Shown piece by piece: positions 32,946-41,073 of a DNA stretch of 64,000 nucleotides. The DNA is taken from assembly GCA_003225315.1 (NCBI GenBank), contig QHZD01000022.1, positions 1 through 64,000 of the forward strand. Reading direction: 5' to 3'. The translations under genes and the position numbers were made by a program. The stretch comes from Acidobacteriota bacterium. GTDB lineage: Bacteria; Acidobacteriota; Terriglobia; Acidiferrales; UBA7541. Numbering within the stretch: the first letter of the stretch is position 1; every line of letters begins with the position of its first letter. Under the pieces are notes generated by a model. The model did not search any database and was not told the origin of the DNA. It saw only the letters and a program-made list of their open reading frames with translations.

Positions 32946-35900
32946 CTAGAAGCTCAGCTTCATTCCCAGCTGCATGATGCGTGGATCGCGGGTCGAGCGT
33001 ATCAGGTTGAAGCTCGTCGAGGCGAAGCTCGTGGAGGCGCAACAAATCGGATTCGTATGATTGAAAGTGTTGAACGTCTCCCACCGCAACTGACCGGTTA
33101 GCCGTTCGCCAAACTTCATGTTCTTGAACAAGGAGATATCCGTGCGCCAAAAGCCAGGGCCGCGGATAGCGCCAGGCCGCTCCGTAGTTTCCGTAGTTTG
33201 AGTTACAGACGGCACGGAGAAAGCAGCCGCATTGAACCAGCCACCGTCGTAGGAGTGGGGAGCGTTGGAGTTGGGGTCGCCCACCAGGTTAGCCCGGCAA
33301 CCCACAGGCGAGGCGCCAAGCAAGCACCCGGAGCCCGTCGGGTCATTGCAGTTAGCTCCGGTTCCACGATCGCAACCGGCGTTGCCTAAAAGGGCCGTTA
33401 GTGGAAGCCCGGTCTGGAAGGTTTGAATACCGGAGACTTCCCAGCCTCCCAGGACGTGGCCCACGAGGCCTCGCTGGCTGCGGAGCCACGGCAAATCCCA
33501 GACAAAGTTTGCCGTCAGAACGTGACGTCGGTCAGCGACTGTGGGACCGTAATTACCGCGAAAATCTCCGACGACTTGCGGAATGTTACTGCCACCAGTG
33601 CTGCGGTCGGCAGGATCAGTCGTCAAGCCGTGCGACCAGGTATAGGAAACGTTGAATTGGGAGTTGCCGGAAAACCGCTTCTGCAATTGGGTCTGCAGCG
33701 AATGGTAATTGGAGGTAAAGAGATCAACGAAGAACAGCCCGGGGCCATAGCCGACGTAGGGCCGGAGCACCGCCAGTTTGTTGGAGTTCCCTGTGCTGTT
33801 GATGGGTCCAGTGATGCTGACTGAGCAGCCACCAGTGACGGTGCAGGCAGACGTGTTAGCGCCAGGGCCCGCAAAACACGGCGTCGCGGCCGTGCAGTTC
33901 AAATAGGAGGCCACAGCAGGCTGGTTGAGTTCCTCGAAGCCCGGAAGGTGAATACCATTACTGCCGTAGTAGCCGACATCCGCCAACCAGGTGCCTCCAA
34001 ATTGACGTTGAACGTCAAGACTCCATTGCTGGGAATAAGGAGCCTTGTAGTCAATCGGCATTCTCGACTGGATCGTAAAGGGCGTGGTAGTCGGGGTCGT
34101 GGTAGTTACCCCGACCGGGCTCGACAAAGTGCTACGGTTAATGTTGAGGTTAGTCAGAAATCCCTGGCTCAAGCCAACGTTTAGCTCGGGATTTCCGAAC
34201 TCGAGGCCGTTGTCAAAGAACATGCCATAGCCCGCGCGGATGGAAGTCGTGCCCTTGCCGAATGGATCCCAGGCAACGCCGAGACGAGGCGCGATGGCGC
34301 GATTGAACTCCTTGCCCACTTTGCTTCCAAACGGCGACTTGGCGCCAACGAAGCCGTTGAAAGTGGGCGGGTCGGCAAAGATGAGGCCGTTTAGCGGACT
34401 GTAGTTCGGGTTGCAGGCGCTGTTCGTCGGTACTCCGTTGACCAGCTTCACATCCATGGCGCCGGTCGAAGTAATGCAGGGCGCCTTCGCCGGATCGTAA
34501 AGCGCAGGGTCGAAGTTAACCAAACGGCTGGTACCGTTGGCACCGCTGGCATCCGTTGGCTGGCGGAAGAACGAGTGGCGGATACCATAGGTGACCGTCA
34601 AGTTTCGCCTTACGCGCCAGGTATCTTGACCGTAGTACTCGAACTGGTTGTCAAAGATGTTCGCGGTAACGTCCAATGACGCCTGCGAGAACGTGTTCAG
34701 TTGGCCAAGCAGGAAGTTCGCGAACGCCTGTTCAAACGAGAATGGACAAGTGCCGCCACTGGCTGCAGATCCGTTGCAGACTGCCGTAGCAACTGGACCT
34801 TGAGCCCCATTGGGTTGTGTGCAAGTGACAACCGGCGGATTCCCCGTGGTCAGGCAGGTAGGAGCATTCACAGCATCAAAGTTGTACGCCCCGTTGTTGC
34901 TGCCGGATAGCTGGTTCTCGTGCTTGTTGTAGTGATAATAGATGGCGCCGAATTTCAGCGTGTGTGCCCCTGCAACCCTGGTCACATTGCCGTAAACCGT
35001 ATGGTTAGTATTGTAGTCGTTGTAGGGGCCAAAGTCGGTAACGCTGCTGGTGTTGACACCGTTGCTCGTCAAAACTGCGCCAGTGATCGCTAGACTCGGC
35101 ACGCGACCAAGTAGATTCTGAAAAGGCAAAGTGTTGCCCAGAGCGGTCTTAATGTCGGGCGACTGGGAAAAATTCTCGGCACCGGTCACATGACTGAGGA
35201 TGGCGCCATAAGAATAGCGGTAGCCGCCATCAATTATGAATTTCGCAGAAGGTGTAAAGGTGGCGGCAATATTGTACTGGTGCCCTGGAGAACTAGTAGA
35301 AGTAGTAGCTAGACCATTAATCACTTGGCTGGTGAAAAGACCTCCTGCCTCAATCGTTGGGTTAGTGTCGTGAAGGAACTTGCCATTGACAGTAAGCTTT
35401 GGGCCGAAGATGTGATCGATCTTCACCATATCCTCGCGGAAGTTGAAAACATTGCCAAGCGACGCCGTATATCCGAAGGGATTGCTTGGCGTAGCCAGAT
35501 TTGGCGACGGGAATTTGGAGAAAATATCCTTGACGTAAGCTGCTGCGATTGGATCAAAAGAACTTGAGGGGATGCTGGCGCCGTAGGCTTGGCAGGTGCC
35601 GGCCGCGCCGCCGCTGTTCGCCCACTGGGTACAAACCACGTGGTTGAACTGCCCATTAGTCATCCCAGGATAGGGCACGGCACCTGGTGGATTCGAATAC
35701 GTGACAATGCGGCGAGCCTCCTCGGATACGAAGAAGAAGGTTTTGTTACGCTGCTCATAAATTTTCGGAATCCAGACGGGACCGCCGACAGTGCCGCCGA
35801 AGTCGTTGTAGCGTAGCGGGGGACGCTGCACGGCAGGCGTGGAGCGGTTATTGAAGAAGCTGTTGGCATTCAGAATGTCGTTGCGGAAGAACTCGTAAAT

Positions 35901-36683
35901 GCCGCCGTGCAAGTCGCGCGTCCCAGACCGTGTAATCACATTCACTTGCCCGCCCGCGGAGCGGCCGGACTCAGCGTCGTATACGCCACGGACCACGCGA
36001 AACTCGCTGATGGCGTCGATGCTGGGGAAAGAGAGCAGTGTGAGGTTGGAGCCGCGGTCGACGTTGTCAGCACCGTCGACCTGCCAATTGTTTTCCTCCC
36101 GGCGGTTGCCGTTAATTTGAAAAGTCATCACGTTGGTGCCAATCGGAGCCGTAGCTCCAGGGAAGATCTGGTCGGCGTTGCCGGAATCGGAAGCTCCCGG
36201 CACCAAAAGCACCAGTTGCGCGTAGTTGCGGCTGTTGAGCGAAAGCTCGCGCAGTTGCACGCCGGAAATCACGCCCGTGGCGGTGGCGCTCTGTGTGTCG
36301 ACCTGCAAGGCGTTGGCCTCTACACTTACGGTTTCACTTACCGCACCAACTTCAAGTGTGAGATTTACCGCCAGCTTGTCACTGACGTTCAGTACAAGGC
36401 CGCTGTGTGTAACTCTCTTGAATCCGGCGATCTCGACCGTAACCGAGTAATGCCCAACAGGCAGAAGCGGCGCTGCGTATTGGCCGTGTTCGTCGGTCGT
36501 GAGCGTGCGCACCACGACCTGCCGGTCCGTATTGGTGATCGTGACCTTGGCGTTGGGCACGACACCGCCCTTCGAGTCCGTCACCGTGCCCGAGATCGAG
36601 CCCGTAACTTCTTGCGCCGCTGCTCGTCCACACCATCCGAGGCACAGCCCCACAACTAACAACAAAACAAATAACCTGCGCAT
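32946..36683 (-). CDS. Oar-like TonB-dependent receptor with carboxypeptidase-regulatory domain
   Basis: A 1245-residue outer-membrane transporter. A signal peptide (RRLFVLLLVVGLCLGWCGRAAAQ) is followed by an Ig-like carboxypeptidase-regulatory domain (GSISGTVTDSKGGVVPNAKVTITNTDTD-like residues, about 27-110), the plug (about 130-270: GVISGVQLRELSLNSRN through GQVNVITRSGTRDLHGGIYEFFRN), and a large beta-barrel ending in QLGMKLSF with a terminal aromatic residue. This is the acidobacterial type of receptor linked to uptake of large carbohydrates or peptides. The ATG shares one base with the stop of the GntR gene (TGATG) and has AAGGGGG upstream, so translation is coupled to the regulator. Confidence 0.93.
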   Translation of the reverse strand: MRRLFVLLLVVGLCLGWCGRAAAQEVTGSISGTVTDSKGGVVPNAKVTITNTDRQVVVRTLTTDEHGQYAAPLLPVGHYSVTVEIAGFKRVTHSGLVLNVSDKLAVNLTLEVGAVSETVSVEANALQVDTQSATATGVISGVQLRELSLNSRNYAQLVLLVPGASDSGNADQIFPGATAPIGTNVMTFQINGNRREENNWQVDGADNVDRGSNLTLLSFPSIDAISEFRVVRGVYDAESGRSAGGQVNVITRSGTRDLHGGIYEFFRNDILNANSFFNNRSTPAVQRPPLRYNDFGGTVGGPVWIPKIYEQRNKTFFFVSEEARRIVTYSNPPGAVPYPGMTNGQFNHVVCTQWANSGGAAGTCQAYGASIPSSSFDPIAAAYVKDIFSKFPSPNLATPSNPFGYTASLGNVFNFREDMVKIDHIFGPKLTVNGKFLHDTNPTIEAGGLFTSQVINGLATTSTSSPGHQYNIAATFTPSAKFIIDGGYRYSYGAILSHVTGAENFSQSPDIKTALGNTLPFQNLLGRVPSLAITGAVLTSNGVNTSSVTDFGPYNDYNTNHTVYGNVTRVAGAHTLKFGAIYYHYNKHENQLSGSNNGAYNFDAVNAPTCLTTGNPPVVTCTQPNGAQGPVATAVCNGSAASGGTCPFSFEQAFANFLLGQLNTFSQASLDVTANIFDNQFEYYGQDTWRVRRNLTVTYGIRHSFFRQPTDASGANGTSRLVNFDPALYDPAKAPCITSTGAMDVKLVNGVPTNSACNPNYSPLNGLIFADPPTFNGFVGAKSPFGSKVGKEFNRAIAPRLGVAWDPFGKGTTSIRAGYGMFFDNGLEFGNPELNVGLSQGFLTNLNINRSTLSSPVGVTTTTPTTTPFTIQSRMPIDYKAPYSQQWSLDVQRQFGGTWLADVGYYGSNGIHLPGFEELNQPAVASYLNCTAATPCFAGPGANTSACTVTGGCSVSITGPINSTGNSNKLAVLRPYVGYGPGLFFVDLFTSNYHSLQTQLQKRFSGNSQFNVSYTWSHGLTTDPADRSTGGSNIPQVVGDFRGNYGPTVADRRHVLTANFVWDLPWLRSQRGLVGHVLGGWEVSGIQTFQTGLPLTALLGNAGCDRGTGANCNDPTGSGCLLGASPVGCRANLVGDPNSNAPHSYDGGWFNAAAFSVPSVTQTTETTERPGAIRGPGFWRTDISLFKNMKFGERLTGQLRWETFNTFNHTNPICCASTSFASTSFNLIRSTRDPRIMQLGMKLSF

Positions 36684-37477
36684 CACCCACCCCCTTGAAC
36701 TAAAACTGATGAACTTAACTGACGATTTTCAAGCTGCCGGGTCAAGCGATTTACAACCCTGCAGCGGTCACCCCGGTAAATTGACTTCACAAACTCGATG
36801 GGCTGCCCATTATGGAGGTACGCCGTGCGCATGAAGCGGAACACTGGCGACTTTTCGCGAACGCGCAGCAACTTCGCTTCTGCTTCCGTCGCAATCGAAG
36901 CCTCCGCCACTTCGTCGGCCATATGTACCTGCAATCCGTATTGCTCCGCCAATGCCCGGTACAGCGAGCCACTGGGCTCGAAGTTCTCCAGCAAATCCGG
37001 GCACAGCCGCGCCGGCAAATGCGTCGCCTCAACACACAGCGGCGCCGAATCCGCCATCCGCACGCGCCGCAAGAGAATCACTTCTTCGGCGGGATTCAAG
37101 TGCAGCGCCTCCACGACATCTTCCCCGGGATGAATTTTCCTGAACGCCAAAACTCTTGACCGCGGCTGCGACCCGCGATCCTTCATTTCTTCACTGAACG
37201 AAAGCAGTTGCCGGAAATTCTTTTCCAGCTTCATCCGTGAAACAAAGGTGCCTCTGCCGCGCTGGCTAAACGCCAGCCCGCGGCTGCACAAGGACTTCAG
37301 CGCTTGCCGCGCCGTCATCCGGCTCACGCCCAGCCGCGCCGCTATCTCCTGCTCCGAAGGCATTAGCGCGCCCGGTTTCAGTTCGCCTGACCGGATCTGC
37401 TCGCTCAGGCCCTGCTGAATCTGGTAGTACAGCGGCACCACGCTTTGCCTGTCGAGAACGACGGCTCCCACTCGCAT
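36683..37477 (-). CDS. GntR/HutC-family regulator with UTRA domain
   Basis: A 264-residue transcription regulator. The winged helix is at 14-80 (VPLYYQIQQGLSEQIRSGELKPGALMPSEQEIAARLGVSRMTARQAL) and the UTRA ligand-binding domain follows (LLSFSEEMKDRGSQPRSRVL, PLCVEATHLPARLCPDL, EFVKSIYRGDRCRV). UTRA members of the HutC branch sense small metabolites such as amino-sugar phosphates or urocanate. The start ATG is at 37477; a GTATAGAC operator-like site lies 14 bases upstream (37491-37498). It overlaps the receptor gene by one base, so it probably controls both itself and the receptor. Confidence 0.92.
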   Translation of the reverse strand: MRVGAVVLDRQSVVPLYYQIQQGLSEQIRSGELKPGALMPSEQEIAARLGVSRMTARQALKSLCSRGLAFSQRGRGTFVSRMKLEKNFRQLLSFSEEMKDRGSQPRSRVLAFRKIHPGEDVVEALHLNPAEEVILLRRVRMADSAPLCVEATHLPARLCPDLLENFEPSGSLYRALAEQYGLQVHMADEVAEASIATEAEAKLLRVREKSPVFRFMRTAYLHNGQPIEFVKSIYRGDRCRVVNRLTRQLENRQLSSSVLVQGGG

Positions 37478-37490
37478 CCCCCGTCCGGTT

Positions 37491-37498
37491 GTATAGAC
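37491..37498. promoter_or_regulatory. HutC/GntR-type operator ahead of the regulator
   Basis: GTATAGAC fits the GTnTAnAC consensus of HutC-group GntR regulators. The wider GTTGTATAGACGAC (37488-37501) keeps symmetric GT, GT, TA, AC, AC pairs, close to the NagR/DasR site. Its place just upstream of the GntR start suggests autoregulation. Confidence 0.5.
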
Positions 37499-37614
37499 GA
37501 CTGGACATATATAACTCACCGCCTCCGCTGTCAAGCAAATACGCCCAGCTTCCCATTGCCATCACAAGTCACGGCCTCTCCCGCGCTCGTCAAGGCTCGC
37601 ACCCTGCAGCCCTG

Positions 37615-37644
37615 ATACGAGTCGTATACCCTCTGAGATATACT
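37615..37644 (+). promoter_or_regulatory. Palindrome and -10 element before the TlpA-like gene
   Basis: ATACGAGTCGTAT (37615-37627) is a perfect palindrome around G. TATACT (37639-37644) resembles a -10 box only ten bases before the ATG at 37655, so the transcript would be nearly leaderless. The palindrome would overlap the -35 region and could bind a repressor, possibly the GntR protein next door. Confidence 0.35.
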
Positions 37645-37654
37645 GTGCCGGTTC

Positions 37655-38251
37655 ATGGGAAACAAACTCTCCCCGCCGCAAGTTCTTGGGATTGCCGCCC
37701 TGGCAATCTTCACGTTGTTCATTACCTGGAGAGCGAAATCGCTGGAAAAGCGTTTACACGAAAGGAACGAGGCTTCCGCGCTGGTGGGCAAGAAGGCAGC
37801 AGATTTTTCGTTGTCGGCTCTTGACGGCCGGGTGGTTACGCTGGCGGACTTTCGCAACAAGAAGAAAGTAGTGGTCAGTTTCTGGGCCAGCTGGTGCGGA
37901 CCGTGCCGCTTGGAACTACCCGTTCTCGCGGACTTTTACAAGAAGCATCACAAAGATTCCTCGGACTTCGAAATCCTGGCCATTAGCATTGACGACGACC
38001 GCGCGGCCGCCGAAGCCTACGCCACCAATGCAAAACTTCCCTTCCCGGTGCTGCTCGATCCGGACAGCAAGGCCGCCGGTGCGTACTCCGTGGAAGCGAT
38101 TCCAAGTATGTTTGTGATCGATTCGAATGGCACTGTCGTTGAAGGCGATACGGGAATGGACATGGCGATGGACGTGCGATTGGCGATGCGATTGGGAATT
38201 GACCTGAACCCGAAGAAGCCCGGAGCAGCGGATGACGACGCCGGCCATTGA
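37655..38251 (+). CDS. Membrane-anchored TlpA/ResA-like thioredoxin
   Basis: A 198-residue protein with one N-terminal membrane segment (VLGIAALAIFTLFITW) and a periplasmic thioredoxin fold. The active site is WCGPC in VVVSFWASWCGPCRLELP, preceded by GKKAADFSLSALDG and followed by IPSMFVIDSNGTVVEG with the cis-Pro. It is probably a periplasmic disulfide reductase, as in cytochrome c maturation, though no cytochrome genes are adjacent. Its last 20 bases overlap the ABC ATPase gene, so the three genes (thioredoxin, ATPase, permease) form one unit. There is no clear ribosome binding site, in line with the near-leaderless start. Confidence 0.9.
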   Translation: MGNKLSPPQVLGIAALAIFTLFITWRAKSLEKRLHERNEASALVGKKAADFSLSALDGRVVTLADFRNKKKVVVSFWASWCGPCRLELPVLADFYKKHHKDSSDFEILAISIDDDRAAAEAYATNAKLPFPVLLDPDSKAAGAYSVEAIPSMFVIDSNGTVVEGDTGMDMAMDVRLAMRLGIDLNPKKPGAADDDAGH

Positions 38252-39164
38252 GTTTAAGGAAGTGACAAAGGTGTACCGGCGCAGGCTCGCCGGACAAGAG
38301 GTTCCCGCGCTGACACACGTGTCGTTCGAAGTCGGCGCGGGAGAAGTGTGCGCCTTCCTTGGACCAAATGGCGCGGGAAAAACCACTAGCATCAATATCC
38401 TCATGGGATTCCTTTACGCGGACTACGGCAAGATCAGCGTGCTCGGATATGAGCCCGGTGACGTGCGCGCCAAGCAAAAGACCGGATTTGTGCCGGAAAA
38501 CTTCGCGTTTTACAAACACCTGAATGCCGAGAAGTTGCTCAGGTTTCATTTGGCCTTGGCGGGCGGGGACATGACCAAGTCGATCGGCTTGATTCGTGAC
38601 CTGCTTTTCAAAGTGCAGTTGCAGGGCTATGAAAAACTCAAGATTGGGAAGTATTCGCGTGGAATGGTGCAGCGGCTGGGAATCGCGCAGGCGCTTCTAA
38701 GCGATCCGCAACTACTGCTGCTGGACGAGCCGACTTCGGGTCTCGACCCCGCGGGCCGCAAGGAAGTGAAAGAGTTGATTCACACTATGAAAGGAGAGGG
38801 AAAGACGATTTTCCTGAGTTCCCACATTTTGTCAGAAGTGGAACAGATCTGTGATCGGGCCATCATCATTGACAAAGGCCGCCTCGTCCGCATGGGTTCG
38901 CTCAATGAGCTCCTGGGGACGGGAGATCACGTCGAAATTCTGGCGAATGGACTATCCCCGGAAGTCGAAGCGGCGCTGGTCGAATGGGGCGCTACCATCG
39001 AACGTGGACCGAACAGTGTGCGTATCACCGTGCCCGTCACGCGAAAGAGAGAGCTGGTCGAGAAATTGTGGGCCTCCGGCTTTGACTTATTAAGTATGAA
39101 TCCGGTGCGTTCTTCTCTGGAAGAGTTGTACTTGAAGTTGATAGGAACCGGAGTCCCTGTATGA
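38232..39164 (+). CDS. ABC transporter ATP-binding protein
   Basis: A 310-residue ATPase of the ABC-2 (drug/polysaccharide export, NatA/CcmA-like) type. It has Walker A GPNGAGKTTS, the Q-loop region PENFAFYKHL, signature YSRGMVQRLG (a weak form of LSGGQ), Walker B LLLLDEPTSGLDPAGR and the His switch FLSSHILSE. A C-terminal extension of about 90 residues follows, as in NatA-like proteins. It starts inside the end of the thioredoxin gene and overlaps the permease gene by four bases. The substrate is unknown. Confidence 0.93.
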   Translation: MTTPAIEFKEVTKVYRRRLAGQEVPALTHVSFEVGAGEVCAFLGPNGAGKTTSINILMGFLYADYGKISVLGYEPGDVRAKQKTGFVPENFAFYKHLNAEKLLRFHLALAGGDMTKSIGLIRDLLFKVQLQGYEKLKIGKYSRGMVQRLGIAQALLSDPQLLLLDEPTSGLDPAGRKEVKELIHTMKGEGKTIFLSSHILSEVEQICDRAIIIDKGRLVRMGSLNELLGTGDHVEILANGLSPEVEAALVEWGATIERGPNSVRITVPVTRKRELVEKLWASGFDLLSMNPVRSSLEELYLKLIGTGVPV

Positions 39165-39964
39165 AGATTTGGAAGATCGCCCAAAACACATTCGGAACCT
39201 TTCTTCGGGACCGCCTTTTGATCATCTTCGGCGTACTGTTTATTTGCACAGTGCTCTTGATGATGACACCCCTTTTGGTCGCAAAGGCTATGGCGAAAGT
39301 GGGTAGCGCTGCACAGGCGCAGGGCATGATCTTGGGAATGGTGTCCTCAATCATGTTTTTCGTAAGTGGCACTGGCAGCCTGCTCGCGGCATGGTGCGCG
39401 GCGAGTTCTGTGGCCAACGAGATAAAGAGCGGCACCATTCTTGCGGTGATGGCCCGTCCGGTGAAGCGATGGGAGTTTTTGCTGGGAAAGTACGCGGGCG
39501 TAATCCTGCTTATGTCGGTGTACGTGGTGATGATGTTCGGATTGAGCTGGTTGCTCGCTTGGATTGGCGGTGAGCGTATTCAGTCCACGCCGTGGGTGTT
39601 ACTAGCCTATCCGATGGTGCGGTATGCGGTATACGGCGCCGTGGCAATGGCACTGGTAACGGTGCTGCATCCGGTGTTGACCATAGGAATCATTTTCATT
39701 ATGGCCGTGGTGGCGCTGATCGTCGAGCCGACAGGCCAAGCCGTCACCGGCTATTGGAATGATCTGCGTCTTCCCCTGTGGATTATTCTGCCTTCGACTT
39801 CTTTATTGTCCGAAGACCGGTTTCTAGCAATAACGCACGCGAGTCTAAAGCAGGTAGGGGCTCTCGAACATTTGACAGTGCTTACCTACGGCCTGGACTA
39901 TGCGCTTGTCCTCTTGTTGATTGCCATGTGGTCGTTCCATTACCGAAGCCTGACCCGCGATTGA
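39161..39964 (+). CDS. ABC-2 type transporter permease
   Basis: A 267-residue membrane protein with about six hydrophobic segments (LIIFGVLFICTVLLMMTPLL, ILGMVSSIMFFVSGTGSLLAAWCA, YAGVILLMSVYVVMMFGLSWLLAW, YGAVAMALVTVLHPVLTIGIIFIMAVVALIV, and a final ALVLLLIAMWSFHY). The segment ANEIKSGTILAVMARPVKRWEFLLGKY is the conserved ABC-2 coupling stretch. It overlaps the ATPase gene as ATGA and is the transporter partner. It is the last gene of the plus-strand unit; a repeat-rich gap follows. Confidence 0.9.
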   Translation: MKIWKIAQNTFGTFLRDRLLIIFGVLFICTVLLMMTPLLVAKAMAKVGSAAQAQGMILGMVSSIMFFVSGTGSLLAAWCAASSVANEIKSGTILAVMARPVKRWEFLLGKYAGVILLMSVYVVMMFGLSWLLAWIGGERIQSTPWVLLAYPMVRYAVYGAVAMALVTVLHPVLTIGIIFIMAVVALIVEPTGQAVTGYWNDLRLPLWIILPSTSLLSEDRFLAITHASLKQVGALEHLTVLTYGLDYALVLLLIAMWSFHYRSLTRD

Positions 39965-39994
39965 AGCTCTACCCCGCTTTGGCTCAACTTTCCC

Positions 39995-40022
39995 TTGACT
40001 TTCTTTAACGTTCTGGTACACT
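39995..40022 (+). promoter_or_regulatory. Sigma-70-like promoter with no gene downstream
   Basis: TTGACT (39995-40000), a 16-base spacer and TACACT (40017-40022) resemble a sigma-70 promoter. It points to the right into the repeat cluster at 40112-40248; no plus-strand coding region is found for kilobases beyond. It may drive a short RNA. Confidence 0.35.
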
Positions 40023-40111
40023 AGTTGTCAGGTAAAACTTCGTAACATTCCAGGTGCGTTTGATCGTTTTTGGCGGCGTTATGGCTCCCCACCTCTCCTC
40101 ACGCCAAGTCA

Positions 40112-40248
40112 TTTAGAATCAACACTTACAGCAGAAACGAAAAATGGCGTCTCTAACTCTCTTTAGAATCAACACTTATGGACGCGTCCCGCAAGTGTTG
40201 ATTCTAAACCACTTACAGAAACGCTAAGTCCTTTAGATGCAACACCTA
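40112..40248. repeat. Cluster of TTTAGAATCAACACTTA repeats with a long hairpin
   Basis: Copies lie at 40112-40128, 40162-40178, inverted at 40193-40208, and diverged at 40232-40248 (TTTAGATGCAACACCTA). Copies two and three form a perfect 16-base stem with a 14- to 15-base loop (40162-40208). Copies one and four are preceded by AAGTC. The core resembles the TGATTCTA words of the repeats at 2755 and 6664. It fills most of the 322-base gap 39965-40286, which has no gene. Confidence 0.75.
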
Positions 40249-40286
40249 TGAAAAACATAGGGGGAGGGTGGGGTCGTTATTGTTAA

Positions 40287-40583
40287 CTAGACATGCGACG
40301 AAGCATATCTATCCCGAGCGACGAGCGTGGTTTGCGAGTCCCGACCAGGTCGGGACCATTGGGAGCGAGGGGCTCTCTTAAATCCGGCGGCTAGGTCGCC
40401 GCCGCGCTGCCCGGTTCCCCGGCCTTCTAGCTCGTCGCTTGAAAGATATTTCACGTGCCCGCGAATCTTTTCCGCATTGATCCCTGGGGCAGGCTTTTTC
40501 CGCGCCGCGCTGGTAGTCGTAATTCCGCAGAGGGTGGCAAACGCGAGCAGTGTGGATAAACAGATGGCGGTACGTTTTCTCAC
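40287..40583 (-). pseudogene. Truncated M28-type peptidase gene fragment
   Basis: The first 67 residues have a signal peptide (RTAICLSTLLAFATLCGITTTSA) and the conserved M28 N-terminal pattern (INAEKIRGHVKYLSSDELEG, then RGTGQRGGDLAA). The frame then turns into an unrelated Arg/Ser-rich tail (residues about 70-98) and stops; the catalytic domain is missing. It follows nrdR by 25 bases on the same strand. The break falls near 40385, next to the repeat cluster, so a deletion or rearrangement at the repeats probably removed the rest. Confidence 0.6.
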
Positions 40584-40608
40584 GGGAATTCCCCGGAAAG
40601 GAAAAACA

Positions 40609-41073
40609 CTATTTTTTGACGCGATCCTTCAGCAGATTCTTCAGCTCACTCATAAATTCCTGCACGTCCTTGAAGTCCATGTACACCGACGCGAACCGCA
40701 CGTACGCGACTTTATCCAGCTTCTTCAGACGGTGCATGATCATTTCGCCGATTTCCGTGGTGGTCAGCTCGCGCTCCGTGGACTCCTGAACAACACTTTC
40801 GATTTCGTCCACAATTGCTTCGAGTTTCGGCGTTGCCACGGGCCGTTTCTCGCATGCTTTCAAAAGTCCCTGTAAAATTTTCTGACGCTCAAAGCGCTCA
40901 CGGCGGCCGTCCTTCTTGATGACCATATAAGGGATTTCGTCAATGCGTTCATACGTCGTGAACCGGCGGCCACACTTCAAGCACTCGCGCCGCCGGCGAA
41001 TCGTATCGCCGATGCGCCCTTCCCGAGAATCAATCACTTTGTCGTCGATCTGCGCGCAAAAAGGACACTTCAC
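40609..41073 (-). CDS. nrdR: Ribonucleotide reductase repressor NrdR
   Basis: A 154-residue repressor of ribonucleotide reductase genes that senses ATP/dATP. The N-terminal zinc ribbon has CPFCAQIDDKVIDSREGRIGDTIRRRREC then CLKCGRRFTTYERID, and the ATP-cone domain follows (MVIKKDGRRERFERQKILQGLLKACEKRPV). It has standard length and conservation throughout. It overlaps the upstream membrane protein gene by four bases (ATGA at 41070-41073). No NrdR box could be confidently placed in the window and no nrd genes lie here. Confidence 0.97.
   Translation of the reverse strand: MKCPFCAQIDDKVIDSREGRIGDTIRRRRECLKCGRRFTTYERIDEIPYMVIKKDGRRERFERQKILQGLLKACEKRPVATPKLEAIVDEIESVVQESTERELTTTEIGEMIMHRLKKLDKVAYVRFASVYMDFKDVQEFMSELKNLLKDRVKK

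Noticed and set aside
40112-40248. CRISPR array
   Set aside because: Only four uneven units, one inverted, with irregular spacing and no cas genes.
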